From assembly GCF_030161375.1 (NCBI RefSeq), contig NZ_BSSQ01000004.1, forward strand, positions 248,001 to 312,000: DNA of 64,000 nucleotides, given 5' to 3'. Position 1 is the stretch's first letter, and each line of letters begins with the position of its first letter. The notes under the pieces are model-generated. The model had not been told where the DNA came from. It did not search any database and saw only the letters and a list, made by a program, of their open reading frames with translations. Origin of the DNA: Paenibacillus glycanilyticus. GTDB lineage: Bacteria; Bacillota; Bacilli; Paenibacillales; Paenibacillaceae. Of the stretch, positions 52,098 to 61,546 are shown in pieces. The translations under genes were made by a program, and so were the position numbers.

Positions 52098-53111
52098 ATG
52101 CTGCAAGGAAAACAAACATGGAAGTTTGAGAACCGTCCGGTCATTATCGGGGCGGCTACCGTTGTAGGTCCCGATGAAGGGGACGGTCCGCTTGCCGCGG
52201 ATTTTGATCTGGTGCATCCGGAGCTGGACATGCAGCAGAAAAGCTGGGAAAAAGCCGAGCGGCTGCTGCTTGAGCAAGCGTCGGAGTTTGCGCTGAATAA
52301 TGCTGGCATTGCCAAAGAGCAGCTGCAATTTTATGTCGGCGGGGACCTGATGAATCAAATTATAAGCAACAGCTTTGCGGCAAGAACGTTAGGCGTGCCC
52401 AATATCGGCGTATTTGGCGCCTGCTCCACGTCAATGGAGTCGCTGGCGCTTGCGTCCTTGATGGTCAATTCGGGGGCCGGTCAATATGTGATCGCAGCAA
52501 CTTGCAGCCACAACTGCACGGCCGAGAAGCAATTCCGTTACCCAACGGAATACGGCTCGCAGAAGCCGCCGACGGCGCAATATACGGTAACCGGCGCCGG
52601 CGCCGCCGTTGTTGCGGCATCCGGCGAAGGCCCGGTTGTGGAATACGCGACGATCGGGAAGGTTGTCGACCTTGGAATCAAAGATCCATTCAATATGGGA
52701 GCGGCGATGGCGCCAGCGGCCGTGGATACAATCCAAGCGCATTTCAACGATACCGGCCGGACGCCGAAAGATTATGATCTGATCGTCACGGGCGATCTGG
52801 CCAGCGTTGGCCATCCGCTCGCTAAGGAGCTCTTAATGCGTGACGGCGTGCCGATGGATGACACGACGTTTAAAGACTGCGGGTTAATGGTGTATGACGT
52901 GAACCGGCAGAAGGTACAAGCAGGGGGAAGCGGTTGCGGCTGCTCCGCTGTTGTTACTTACGGCCATATCTTGAAGAAAGTCGCCAAGGGAGAGCTGAAA
53001 CGCGTGTTGATTTGCGCAACCGGCGCGTTGTTGTCCCCGCTTTCCTTCCAACAGGGAGAGAGCATTCCTTGTATCGCGCATGCCGTTGCGATCAGCGGCG
53101 GAAAGGAGTAA
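52098..53111 (+). CDS. spoVAD: Stage V sporulation protein AD, second copy
   Basis: 337 residues. Same thiolase-like fold and dipicolinate-binding signatures as copy 1 ([71 protein letters not shown]), with divergent surface segments. It starts 2 bp after spoVAC copy 2 without a strong ribosome site, so coupling is likely. Confidence 0.94.
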   Translation: MLQGKQTWKFENRPVIIGAATVVGPDEGDGPLAADFDLVHPELDMQQKSWEKAERLLLEQASEFALNNAGIAKEQLQFYVGGDLMNQIISNSFAARTLGVPNIGVFGACSTSMESLALASLMVNSGAGQYVIAATCSHNCTAEKQFRYPTEYGSQKPPTAQYTVTGAGAAVVAASGEGPVVEYATIGKVVDLGIKDPFNMGAAMAPAAVDTIQAHFNDTGRTPKDYDLIVTGDLASVGHPLAKELLMRDGVPMDDTTFKDCGLMVYDVNRQKVQAGGSGCGCSAVVTYGHILKKVAKGELKRVLICATGALLSPLSFQQGESIPCIAHAVAISGGKE

Positions 53112-53118
53112 GCAGAAG

Positions 53119-53469
53119 ATGCAATTTCTATGGGCTTTTGTAGTAGGCGGAGCGATTTGCGTCGTTGGCCAACTGATGTTTGACGTTGTCAAGTTAACCC
53201 CTGCGCATACGATGGCTACGCTTGTTGTGGTGGGGGCTATTGTTGACGGGATCGGCTGGTATGAACCGCTTGTTGATTTTGCCGGAGCAGGCGCAACCGT
53301 CCCGATTACAAGCTTCGGTAATGCGCTTGTACATGGAGCGCTTACCGAGCTTGAGAATTCCGGCTGGATTGGCGTCATCTCGGGCATATTCAAAGTGACA
53401 AGCGCGGGCATATCCGCCGCGATTATATTCTCTTTCCTGGCGGCGCTAGTCGTTCGTCCGAAGGGATAA
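53119..53469 (+). CDS. spoVAE: Stage V sporulation protein AE (AEb type), second copy
   Basis: 116 residues, RBS AAAGGAG. Membrane protein with the same length and layout as copy 1 ([54 protein letters not shown]). It closes the second triad and is followed by a strong terminator. Confidence 0.92.
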   Translation: MQFLWAFVVGGAICVVGQLMFDVVKLTPAHTMATLVVVGAIVDGIGWYEPLVDFAGAGATVPITSFGNALVHGALTELENSGWIGVISGIFKVTSAGISAAIIFSFLAALVVRPKG

Positions 53470-53474
53470 ATAGG

Positions 53475-53528
53475 AAGAGGTGTCCCTTAAGTCATGAAAT
53501 GAAGATGACGATGGGACACCTCTTTTTT
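53475..53528. terminator. Bidirectional terminator between spoVA block and mprF
   Basis: AAGAGGTGTCCC (53475-53486) pairs perfectly with GGGACACCTCTT (53513-53524), followed by T residues. It serves the convergent mprF as well. Confidence 0.82.
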
Positions 53529-56154
53529 ATTTTTTACCCGAAATCAATCGCGTCACTTGAATAATCAGCTTCAGGAATAAGCCGTTTTGCGGGAAGGCCA
53601 GATAACGGGGCTCCCACGCAGGATCAAATTTGTCCTTGAACTTTCGGATGCCTTGAAACCCGTAGAAATGGCTTCCTTTCAGGAATACCCATCTTGCTAG
53701 CTGCTCTCCCCGGTAGGCGTAGACCGATTCCCCAACGCTTGCGAGAGGCGCCATTCCCAAATTAAATACTTCGTACCCTTCGGATTTAGCCCATTGAAGC
53801 AAATGAACGAACAAGACATCCATTACGCCGCTAAGTCCGTCCCGATGGCGCATCAAATCTATGGAGATTGATTTGTGGTTGTCGTACACGGGCATGATGC
53901 TGGCAAAAGCGGCAACCCGGCCATCGTTATCCCGTAGAACGGCGACAGGTGCCAGCTCCAGATAAGCTTCATTATAGCTGCCAAGCGAAAAGCCTTTTTC
54001 CTTGTCCTCATCCAGCCATTCATCGGATACTTCCTTCAGCTCGGCAAGCAGCTTGGTTGAGAAAGGCGGCTTCAGGATGTCGAACGTAAAGCCGTTCCGT
54101 TCATATTTGTTGCAGGCTGACCGCAAGTCCGCTTTGCGCCTTCCTGACAGTTGGAATTTATCCAACTCGACAACAGCTTCTTCGCCAAGCTTGAAGAATC
54201 GGTAGCCGTATTCGTGATAGACCGGCAATTGATCCGCTTTGACCTGGTAAAAGACGGCCGTAGCCGCGTAACGGTCCGCATAATCCCGGAACTGTCTGAC
54301 GAGTTGCCGTATGGACGCCGGATCGCCGATCGGGTCGCCGAGCGCAACGAGTATTTTGCCGATGCGGCCATAGGCAAGCACCGCTTTATGGTCGGGCGTC
54401 CACATGAAGCTTTTGTCCCCCATGTAGAGCAGATGGGTGAGATAATTGCCGGGATGCTGCTCGAGCAGCCGTTGCAGCTTCTCCCAATCCTGCGGCCCCG
54501 GCGGCGGGGCGGGAGGAAGGCTTGGCACAAAGATTCGTCTCACCGTAAGCAGAATCCAGCTCACCGTTAGGGCAACAATGCCTTCCCGCAGCAGATCTTC
54601 GTCTTTCAGCGTATAGCGTTCATACCATTTGGCATGGTGAAGTAGCCCTGGCGGAAGCTCGTTGGTGGATAATCCGAGAGAAAGATAGAGCACCATAACG
54701 ATCAGCGAAATGGCTGCCCATCCGATTGTTTTGCGCAAGGTGAAGATGGCCTCTTTCCGGTTGAATCTGTCCTTGGAGAGCCATAAGAGCAAGCACACAA
54801 ACAGCAGGAAGATCGCTTCTTCGTACTCGAAGCCCTTCAGAATTAGAGCGAATGTCCCGCCAATGAGCAGGACCATAGCAAGAAAATAAGCCCGTTTGAC
54901 GCGGAAACGGATGCCTTCGGACACCATCAGCATAAGCAGGCCGATGAGGACGGCCAGCTGATGGGAGCCCTTCATCGTAAATGGCGTAACGAATTGCTCG
55001 AGCAGATGCATCCGGTGCCAGCTGCCCGGCGTGGCGGATGATAGCAACAGCAGAATGCCGCTTATGAACACGAGCGCCGACAGCGCCCATGTGCTGATAT
55101 CGCTAAGTACCGCAGATTGGCTAGGCCAATTCCACACCGTATGCCAGCGTTTGATGGCCGGCTTCAACACTTGCTCCTGCGTTTGTGTCCACCGTTCCTT
55201 GCCCGGTATCCATTCCGTTGTGGCTAGCGCTAATCCGGCTGCCCATGGCAGGAAGCAATAAAAGATCCGGTAGAGCACAAGTACGGCTAGCCCTTGATCC
55301 GGCGATAAGCCAAGATGCTGGAAAGCAAGCAGGACGATGGCGTCGAAGGAGCCTAGACCGCTTGGCACAAAGCTTGCCACGCCGGCAACGGCGGCAACGA
55401 CAAAGATGCTCATCGCTTCCCGCAGTCCGATATCCAGGTGCATCAAATGGACGATCAGCCAGAAGGACAAACCGGCCATCAGCCACTCCGCAAACGATGT
55501 CGCGATCATGCGAAGAACCGGAGGTTTCGATAAAGACAATTCCTCCTCCTGCTCCTTATCGGCCAGTCCAAGCAAATTCCGCAGCCGGGGCAATCTGCCG
55601 AGCGAGGCGAAGATCACAACATAGGCCGCGATTAGAATGACAGCCAGATACAGCCACAGATGATGGGCAAGCAGGCTATGGTCATTCCATATGCCCGCGA
55701 GCAGCATAATGGCCAGAATGGACAAGCCGGTCAGCGCCGACAACGATTGATACACCAGCGACCGGAGCCAGGCTGGCCCTTGAAGTCCCCATTTGCGGTA
55801 AAGCGTGACACGGAGGCCTGCGCCGGTTAATCCTGCAAATCCCATAGCGTTGTTGAAGGAATTGGCGATCCAGCTAATTTTGAATACGGCCGTCTTAGGC
55901 ACTCGAGCCTGATTCCATTTGATTAATAGAAAGTCATACCCGGACATGACCGCTACCGCAAGGAAACATATTGCGGCAAGCTGGATATGGTCGATCCAGT
56001 GCAGATGCTTCAGCAAATGCAAGGCGGCTGCCGGTTTGATTTCTTTGATGAAACCGCTTGTTTGGGTGTACAGGAAGAGAAGAATGGCGACGGGGAGCAG
56101 CAGTTTGAATACATTTTTGAACCGGTTAGTAAAGCGGGATAGATGATTCAGCAA
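53527..56154 (-). CDS. mprF: Phosphatidylglycerol lysyltransferase / flippase MprF
   Basis: 875 residues, TTG start at 56154 with GAAGGTG upstream. About fourteen membrane helices (residues 1-520), including the flippase region with FNNAMGFAGLTGAGLR and VASFVPSGLGSFDAIVLLAF, then the cytoplasmic GNAT-like DUF2156 domain (570-860: YLTHLLYMGDKSFMW, SEGYEVFNLGMAPLASVG, WVFLKGSHFYGFQGIRKFKD). MprF adds lysine (or alanine) from tRNA to phosphatidylglycerol and flips the product outward, giving resistance to cationic peptides. It is transcribed alone. Confidence 0.94.
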   Translation of the reverse strand: MLNHLSRFTNRFKNVFKLLLPVAILLFLYTQTSGFIKEIKPAAALHLLKHLHWIDHIQLAAICFLAVAVMSGYDFLLIKWNQARVPKTAVFKISWIANSFNNAMGFAGLTGAGLRVTLYRKWGLQGPAWLRSLVYQSLSALTGLSILAIMLLAGIWNDHSLLAHHLWLYLAVILIAAYVVIFASLGRLPRLRNLLGLADKEQEEELSLSKPPVLRMIATSFAEWLMAGLSFWLIVHLMHLDIGLREAMSIFVVAAVAGVASFVPSGLGSFDAIVLLAFQHLGLSPDQGLAVLVLYRIFYCFLPWAAGLALATTEWIPGKERWTQTQEQVLKPAIKRWHTVWNWPSQSAVLSDISTWALSALVFISGILLLLSSATPGSWHRMHLLEQFVTPFTMKGSHQLAVLIGLLMLMVSEGIRFRVKRAYFLAMVLLIGGTFALILKGFEYEEAIFLLFVCLLLWLSKDRFNRKEAIFTLRKTIGWAAISLIVMVLYLSLGLSTNELPPGLLHHAKWYERYTLKDEDLLREGIVALTVSWILLTVRRIFVPSLPPAPPPGPQDWEKLQRLLEQHPGNYLTHLLYMGDKSFMWTPDHKAVLAYGRIGKILVALGDPIGDPASIRQLVRQFRDYADRYAATAVFYQVKADQLPVYHEYGYRFFKLGEEAVVELDKFQLSGRRKADLRSACNKYERNGFTFDILKPPFSTKLLAELKEVSDEWLDEDKEKGFSLGSYNEAYLELAPVAVLRDNDGRVAAFASIMPVYDNHKSISIDLMRHRDGLSGVMDVLFVHLLQWAKSEGYEVFNLGMAPLASVGESVYAYRGEQLARWVFLKGSHFYGFQGIRKFKDKFDPAWEPRYLAFPQNGLFLKLIIQVTRLISGKK

Positions 56155-56337
56155 ACGTTTGGCACCTTCTTACGGGAATGTTTTACTCGAACAGAACCTT
56201 TTTGGTTGTACGTTCGTCTACAAGTAAGGATATTGCCAATATATCACACGGACCGGGCAATTCCCACTTTTCCTCTTGTCGGCGAGCGGCATGAGGTCTA
56301 TGTGGAATCCTCCAATTATTTTCGGCAGTTCGTTCAT

Positions 56338-56367
56338 TTGTGCTAGCTGAAGGTACTGCTGTAAAAT
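56338..56367 (+). promoter_or_regulatory. SigA-type promoter of the moxR operon
   Basis: TTGTGC (56338-56343) and TAAAAT (56362-56367) with an 18-bp spacer, 54 bp before the start codon. Confidence 0.55.
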
Positions 56368-56420
56368 AGTACTAAATCCCCTTTTTTATGCACTCATTAT
56401 TCCGCAGGAGGTATGTATTC

Positions 56421-57377
56421 ATGGAAACCCGTCTAGCTGATATGCAATTATGTTCTTCGATTCTAAATAGCCTGAATGCTTGTATTCTCGGAAAACAAAG
56501 CGAAATTGAACGTTTGATGATAGCCGTCCTGGCGGGCGGCCATGTCTTGCTCGAGGATGTTCCCGGCACGGGCAAGACCCAATTGGTGAAAGCGCTGGCA
56601 AAAACCATCGGCGGACAGTTCCGCCGCATTCAATGCAACCCGGATTTGCTCCCGACGGATATTACCGGCGTATCGATCTACCATCCCAAACACGAGCAGT
56701 TTATTTTCCGTCCCGGTCCGGTCATGACCAATGTTCTGCTCGCAGACGAGATTAACCGCGCTACGACCAAAACGCAATCCGCGTTGCTTGAAGCAATGGA
56801 AGAGGGGCATGTCACGGTCGACGGCGAAACCTATATGCTTCCTGCTCCTTTTATCCTGCTTGCAACGCAAAATCCGATTGATTTCGACGGAACGTATGCT
56901 TTGCCGGAAGCCCAGCTTGACCGCTTCATGATGAAGCTATCGCTTGGATATCCGAATGAAGCCGATGAACAACGAATGATTCTGGCAAGAGAAGCCGGCC
57001 ATCCGTCGGACCGGATCGAGCAGATTACGATGATTGACGATATCGAGAGAATTCAAAACCAGGTGCTTGCGGTTCATATGGATGAGGCCGTTGGCAACTA
57101 TTTGGTTCAGGTTGTCCGCGCGACGCGAACGCATCCGCAAATTCTTCTTGGCGCAAGCCCCCGCGCGGCTATTGCTCTGTCCCGTGCGGCCAAGGCAAGC
57201 GCGTATCTTGCGCAGCGTACCTTTGTTACCCCTGACGACATCAAGCAATTAGCGGCCCATGTTCTTGCCCACCGGCTGATTCTACAGACGGAAGCGCGGA
57301 TGAACGGCTTAAGAGCCGAAGATATAATTGCCGAGGTGTTGGAGAAGACGAAGGTTCCCGTCAGACTGGAGCGTTGA
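56421..57377 (+). CDS. MoxR-family AAA+ ATPase
   Basis: 318 residues from the ATG at 56421 behind GCAGGAGGT; an ATG 33 bp upstream lacks a site. Walker A is LLEDVPGTGKTQLV, Walker B is VLLADEINRATTKTQSALLE, sensor 1 is LLATQNPID, and the MoxR lid has GASPRAAIALSRAAKA. MoxR ATPases act as chaperones for assembling or activating metal or envelope protein complexes. Here it starts the widespread moxR-DUF58-transglutaminase operon. Confidence 0.93.
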   Translation: METRLADMQLCSSILNSLNACILGKQSEIERLMIAVLAGGHVLLEDVPGTGKTQLVKALAKTIGGQFRRIQCNPDLLPTDITGVSIYHPKHEQFIFRPGPVMTNVLLADEINRATTKTQSALLEAMEEGHVTVDGETYMLPAPFILLATQNPIDFDGTYALPEAQLDRFMMKLSLGYPNEADEQRMILAREAGHPSDRIEQITMIDDIERIQNQVLAVHMDEAVGNYLVQVVRATRTHPQILLGASPRAAIALSRAAKASAYLAQRTFVTPDDIKQLAAHVLAHRLILQTEARMNGLRAEDIIAEVLEKTKVPVRLER

Positions 57378-57381
57378 TCGG

Positions 57382-58626
57382 ATGAGCGCGGTGAAGGGAA
57401 TGAAAACCCGTAAACGATGGAGGCTAATCGCGTTCATTTATGGAGCCGCTTTGCTCTATTTATTATTTCAAGGCGGTAAAACAGCACTCATGTTATTTGT
57501 CATCCTAAACGTATTGCTGCTATATCTCGTTCTAGGGCGATGGAGCGGAATCAGCAAGGTATCCGGCATTCGCAGCTATCGCCTAAGCGGCGCAGCGGCG
57601 CTTAGCGACCAATCCTTGACGGCGGGAAGTACGCTCGATGTCCAGCTAACGGTAAAGGTTCCGGGTGTTTACCCGATTCCTTACGTTCTCTTAAGAGACA
57701 AGCTGCTTCGGCATAACGGACAACAACTTAAGTTCGAAGCCTCGTTTGTTCCTAACTTTAAGAGGGCCGGCGAAGTGTTGTACCAGACACCGCCGCTGGA
57801 GCGCGGGGAATACCGCTTCGATTCCACGGAGTGTATCTCCCATGATATTTTTGGCTTGTTCGAGCATTCGGGCTCCTTCGGCTCGGAGGCGGTATTCAGC
57901 GTTCTTCCGCAAATCATACCGCTTCGTCAATGGCATAGTATCCAGAGCGGTTTCCGTGGACCATATTCGCATGCGGTTGCCCCGCGCGCCGCGAAAGAAA
58001 CGACGCAAATTAACGGGGTACGGGAGTATTTGTACGGGGACCGGTTATCGCGGATTCACTGGAATGCGACGGCGAAGACAGGCGATTGGAAGTCGAAAGC
58101 GTTCGAGCGGGAATCGTTGCCCCGGACTCTTATCATTCTGGATCGTTACTCGGCCGACTACCCGGCCCCGGCGATGGACAAATTCGAGCTGGCGGTGTCA
58201 GCCGCGGCTTCGCTCATCGACAGCGGGCTAAAAGGCGATACGGCTATCGGCCTAATGTCCTCCGGGAAAAAGCTGACGATGCTGCCGCCGAAGTCCGGCG
58301 TGGACCAGCGCAACGTCTTGCTGAGGCACTTAACGTTTGTGGACGCGGATGCGGAGCAAGGCTTGTACAAATCCGTGATGGCAGCCGACTCGCGGCTGGA
58401 ACCGGGCTCCTACGCGATTATCATTAGCGGAACCTCCGGCAAAGAAGCGATCCTGTCCATGGAATGGCTGTCGCGCAAAGGATTAACTCCGTGCCTGATG
58501 CATATTGGCGGCGTCAAACGGCTGGAAGAGCAATCGCGCCTGATGATCCGCAGCAAAGGCTGGTCTTTATTCGAGCTGAAACAGCTGCAAGAGCTGCCGG
58601 CTGTTCTGGAAGGAGGCCGGGCATGA
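57382..58626 (+). CDS. DUF58 family membrane protein
   Basis: 414 residues from the ATG at 57382. Two N-terminal membrane helices (residues 13-50), a beta-rich middle part, and the DUF58 motif GVREYLYGDRLSRIHWNATAKTG (about 215-237) before a von Willebrand A-like segment (RTLIILDRYSADYP). Role unknown, but it is co-transcribed with MoxR and the transglutaminase and overlaps the latter by four bases. Confidence 0.9.
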   Translation: MSAVKGMKTRKRWRLIAFIYGAALLYLLFQGGKTALMLFVILNVLLLYLVLGRWSGISKVSGIRSYRLSGAAALSDQSLTAGSTLDVQLTVKVPGVYPIPYVLLRDKLLRHNGQQLKFEASFVPNFKRAGEVLYQTPPLERGEYRFDSTECISHDIFGLFEHSGSFGSEAVFSVLPQIIPLRQWHSIQSGFRGPYSHAVAPRAAKETTQINGVREYLYGDRLSRIHWNATAKTGDWKSKAFERESLPRTLIILDRYSADYPAPAMDKFELAVSAAASLIDSGLKGDTAIGLMSSGKKLTMLPPKSGVDQRNVLLRHLTFVDADAEQGLYKSVMAADSRLEPGSYAIIISGTSGKEAILSMEWLSRKGLTPCLMHIGGVKRLEEQSRLMIRSKGWSLFELKQLQELPAVLEGGRA

Positions 58627-60884
58627 GCCTATTATCGCGAGTTTCAGCTTTTGTCCGCCGTATAGTCGTTGTTTCGGATTGGTATATGAAGCTTTCGCAA
58701 TTATTTATAGCTCTTATCGTCATCAACACTTTGCGGATTTTTGAAGGGTACTGGTGGGAAGAGACGATGGCAGCCGCCACTTCAACGCTGCTCTTAGCCG
58801 TTGCCGTGGATTGGCTGCTCCCGCGCCGAATGCGGGCAATAAGAATCGTATCGCAAGTTGTGCTTGCTGCTCTGTCAACGGTCTACTTCGTTGATTTCAA
58901 GAAAGTAACGTTGACCTTGCCCGAGCAGGAGCGGACAGTTAACGATTCGTTCCGGACGATTTGGGGTTATGCGCAGCAACTTCATCCTATGATTTGGATT
59001 AGCGGCGCATTACTGCTTATATATTTGCTATTTGACCAATGGATAAAGACAAGACCCCGCTTGTTTGGTTTTATCAGCGTGAATATTCTCGTTCTGACGA
59101 TTGCGGATTCTTTCACCCCGATCTGGTTATGGGATGAGGTAGCATGGGTTGTGTTATTGGGCTTGTTATGGCTCGTTGCCAATCATCTGCATAAGCTGGA
59201 GCGACAACATCCGGGAAGCTGGAAAGAGCTGATCGAATATCCGCTTCAACTGATGTTGCCGATTGTTGTTGTCGTATCCCTGCTGATGACGGCAGGCGTG
59301 CTGATGCCTTCCATTTCGCCCGTCATTCAAGATCCATACACGGTGTGGAAAGAGTCTAAAGGCGAGAAGGTTAATGTATTTCTAGGGGATAAAGGAATCG
59401 AGGCTCCCGTAGACGTAAGCAGCAGCGACTCGAGCTCCGGTTACGGGCGGGAAGATTCCCAGCTTGGCGGCGGATTTGATTTTGATTACTCGCCGGTCAT
59501 GACCATTACGACTTCCCATCGCAGTTATTGGCGCGGCGAGACGAAGACGGAGTATACCGGAGCCGGTTGGAAAGTTAACGATGAGACAAATCGCGAACGA
59601 ATCGCTTCGGTCGGGAAAGACTGGGAGCTTCCTTTGATCGAAAGCCGGGATAAGGCGGAGACGATAAAGGTTGATCAAGTAGTCAAAATGGCCAAGAATG
59701 ATAATTACCCGGTTTTGTTCGCGGCTTCGCCGATCACTTCCGTTCATTGGGTAGACGATCCGGATGCAACGGTATTGCCAAAAAGCTTGAAATGGGCGGT
59801 TAATGAGCAGGAGCTGATCTGGTCCGACAAACCGCAGCGGAAATTCCCGCAGAGCTATTCCGTCACTTCGGAAGTTCCTATATTAGATGAAGAAGGACTT
59901 CGCAAGACCGAGGCGGAATTCTCGGATCCCGCCGAAACGAAAGCTTATTTGCAGCTTCCGAAGTCATTGCCTTCCCGCGTACGGGCTTTGGCCATGACCA
60001 TAACTTCCGGCGCGGTGGATGATTACGATAAAGCGAAGTTGATCGAGAACTATCTTCGCACGAATTACCAATATACGAATAAGCCTGATAAATCGAAGCT
60101 GAACGGTGACAGCAAGGATTTCGTTGACCAATTTTTGTTCGAGCTGAAGGAAGGGTACTGCGATTACTTCTCCACGGCGATGGCTGTATTGTCCCGGTCC
60201 GCCGGCTTGCCGACACGTTGGGTCAAAGGGTTCGCGCCCGGCGTGCTGCCGGCCTCCGAGTATGTGCCGCAGGCCGGAGGGATTCCAACCGGAGCGGAAT
60301 TGAATCCGGATGGTGCGGGTACGTATACGGTACGCAACTCGGATGCCCATTCTTGGGTGGAAATTTATTTTGACGGCTATGGCTGGATTCCGTTTGAACC
60401 TACGGCTGGATTTACTTTCCCGTATTCGGTTACCGAAGTTAAGCAGGAAGCGCTGCCGACACCTTCTCCCGAAGTGAAGACGGATCCGGTGACAGAGGAA
60501 GTTGCCAATAACAAGGCCGGAACGAATTATTCGGCGATTATTTGGATCGCGGCAGCTGTCGTGGTCGTTGCCTTGCTGCTTCTGGCGTTCATTCGCCTGC
60601 CTTGGATCCGTTCCAGGTACCGTTCGTACGGCGGGAATGACCGGATTGTATGGGAGACCGAAAAGCTGCTCCGCTTGTGCCGGCGCAAAGGTTACGACCG
60701 CAAGGAGCATGAGACATTGCGCGAAGCGATCCAGCGGTGGTCGCCGAGCCATAAACGGCTGAATCAGTTATTCCATGAGGTAGTGGATGATTTCGAGCGG
60801 GCCAAATACAGCAGCGTACAGTCTACCGGCGCAGATACTGACCGTTTTATATTGAAGATAAAAGCGATCAAAGAGGAATTATGA
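58623..60884 (+). CDS. TgpA-like membrane transglutaminase-domain protein
   Basis: 753 residues from the ATG at 58623, overlapping the DUF58 stop; the open frame extends 53 codons upstream inside that gene. Five or six N-terminal helices, a large outer part with DUF3488-type features, and a transglutaminase-like core with Cys513 (KEGYCDYFSTAM) and His576 (NSDAHSWVE). The usual Asp place is Glu592 in PFEPTAG, a change often seen in this family. One C-terminal helix (residues 637-660) and a cytoplasmic DUF4129-like tail follow. Probably an envelope protein-modifying enzyme or protease. Confidence 0.9.
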   Translation: MSLLSRVSAFVRRIVVVSDWYMKLSQLFIALIVINTLRIFEGYWWEETMAAATSTLLLAVAVDWLLPRRMRAIRIVSQVVLAALSTVYFVDFKKVTLTLPEQERTVNDSFRTIWGYAQQLHPMIWISGALLLIYLLFDQWIKTRPRLFGFISVNILVLTIADSFTPIWLWDEVAWVVLLGLLWLVANHLHKLERQHPGSWKELIEYPLQLMLPIVVVVSLLMTAGVLMPSISPVIQDPYTVWKESKGEKVNVFLGDKGIEAPVDVSSSDSSSGYGREDSQLGGGFDFDYSPVMTITTSHRSYWRGETKTEYTGAGWKVNDETNRERIASVGKDWELPLIESRDKAETIKVDQVVKMAKNDNYPVLFAASPITSVHWVDDPDATVLPKSLKWAVNEQELIWSDKPQRKFPQSYSVTSEVPILDEEGLRKTEAEFSDPAETKAYLQLPKSLPSRVRALAMTITSGAVDDYDKAKLIENYLRTNYQYTNKPDKSKLNGDSKDFVDQFLFELKEGYCDYFSTAMAVLSRSAGLPTRWVKGFAPGVLPASEYVPQAGGIPTGAELNPDGAGTYTVRNSDAHSWVEIYFDGYGWIPFEPTAGFTFPYSVTEVKQEALPTPSPEVKTDPVTEEVANNKAGTNYSAIIWIAAAVVVVALLLLAFIRLPWIRSRYRSYGGNDRIVWETEKLLRLCRRKGYDRKEHETLREAIQRWSPSHKRLNQLFHEVVDDFERAKYSSVQSTGADTDRFILKIKAIKEEL

Positions 60885-60914
60885 TAAGATATCCTTTCAT
60901 GAGGTAAGCTTAAG

Positions 60915-60945
60915 CCGCTCGCTGCACGCGAGCGGTATTTCTTTG
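60915..60945 (+). terminator. Terminator after moxR operon
   Basis: CCGCTCGC (60915-60922) and GCGAGCGG (60928-60935) pair perfectly around TGCAC, followed by TATTTCTTT. Confidence 0.78.
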
Positions 60946-60972
60946 CAACAAAATCCGAATATATGGTATAGT
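60943..60972 (+). promoter_or_regulatory. SigA promoter of yqeG operon
   Basis: TTGCAA (60943-60948) and TATAGT (60967-60972) with an 18-bp spacer, 50 bp before yqeG. Confidence 0.65.
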
Positions 60973-61021
60973 TTCGTAAGATAGCAGGAGAAGTGCGAAG
61001 AGCAAAGGGGTCAAAGACAAG

Positions 61022-61546
61022 ATGTTCGAGAGATTATTGCCGCATTTACGCGTAAATTCGGTGTACGATATACAGCTGGACGAGTTGTACAACAAAGGTG
61101 TCCGCGGTATTATCACCGATCTTGATAATACGCTCGTTGGAGCGCGCGAGCCGCTTGCGACACCAGAGCTTACGACATGGCTGGCACAAGTTCGGGAATA
61201 TGGCTTTAAAGTTGTGATTGTGTCGAATAATAATAGGACGAGAGTGTCCAAATTCGCCGATCCGCTGGGCATTCCTTTTATTCATGCCGCACGCAAACCG
61301 GCGAACAAATCGTTCCATAAAGCGCTAAGCGTATTGGGACTGCCTGTGGAGCAGACCGTTGTGCTCGGCGACCAGATGTTAACGGATGTGCTTGGCGGGA
61401 AACGTATGGGACTTTATACGATTCTGGTCACGCCTATCGCTCCTGCTGACGAAGGAATCATGACCCGCGTGAACAGGAGAATTGAACGGTTTGTTCTTTC
61501 TCGCGTACGCAAAAAAGGGACATGGTATGAGGAGGATACAAAGTGA
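61022..61546 (+). CDS. yqeG: YqeG family HAD phosphatase
   Basis: 174 residues, RBS AAAGGGG. HAD subfamily IIIA with motif I TDLDNTLVG (residues 33-41), motif II IVSNNN and motif III VVLGDQMLTDVLGGKRMG. The beginning FERLLPHLRVNSVYDIQLDEL is typical of YqeG. Substrate unknown; related to mitochondrial phosphatidylglycerophosphatase. First gene of a conserved Bacillales operon; overlaps yqeH by four bases. Confidence 0.93.
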   Translation: MFERLLPHLRVNSVYDIQLDELYNKGVRGIITDLDNTLVGAREPLATPELTTWLAQVREYGFKVVIVSNNNRTRVSKFADPLGIPFIHAARKPANKSFHKALSVLGLPVEQTVVLGDQMLTDVLGGKRMGLYTILVTPIAPADEGIMTRVNRRIERFVLSRVRKKGTWYEEDTK

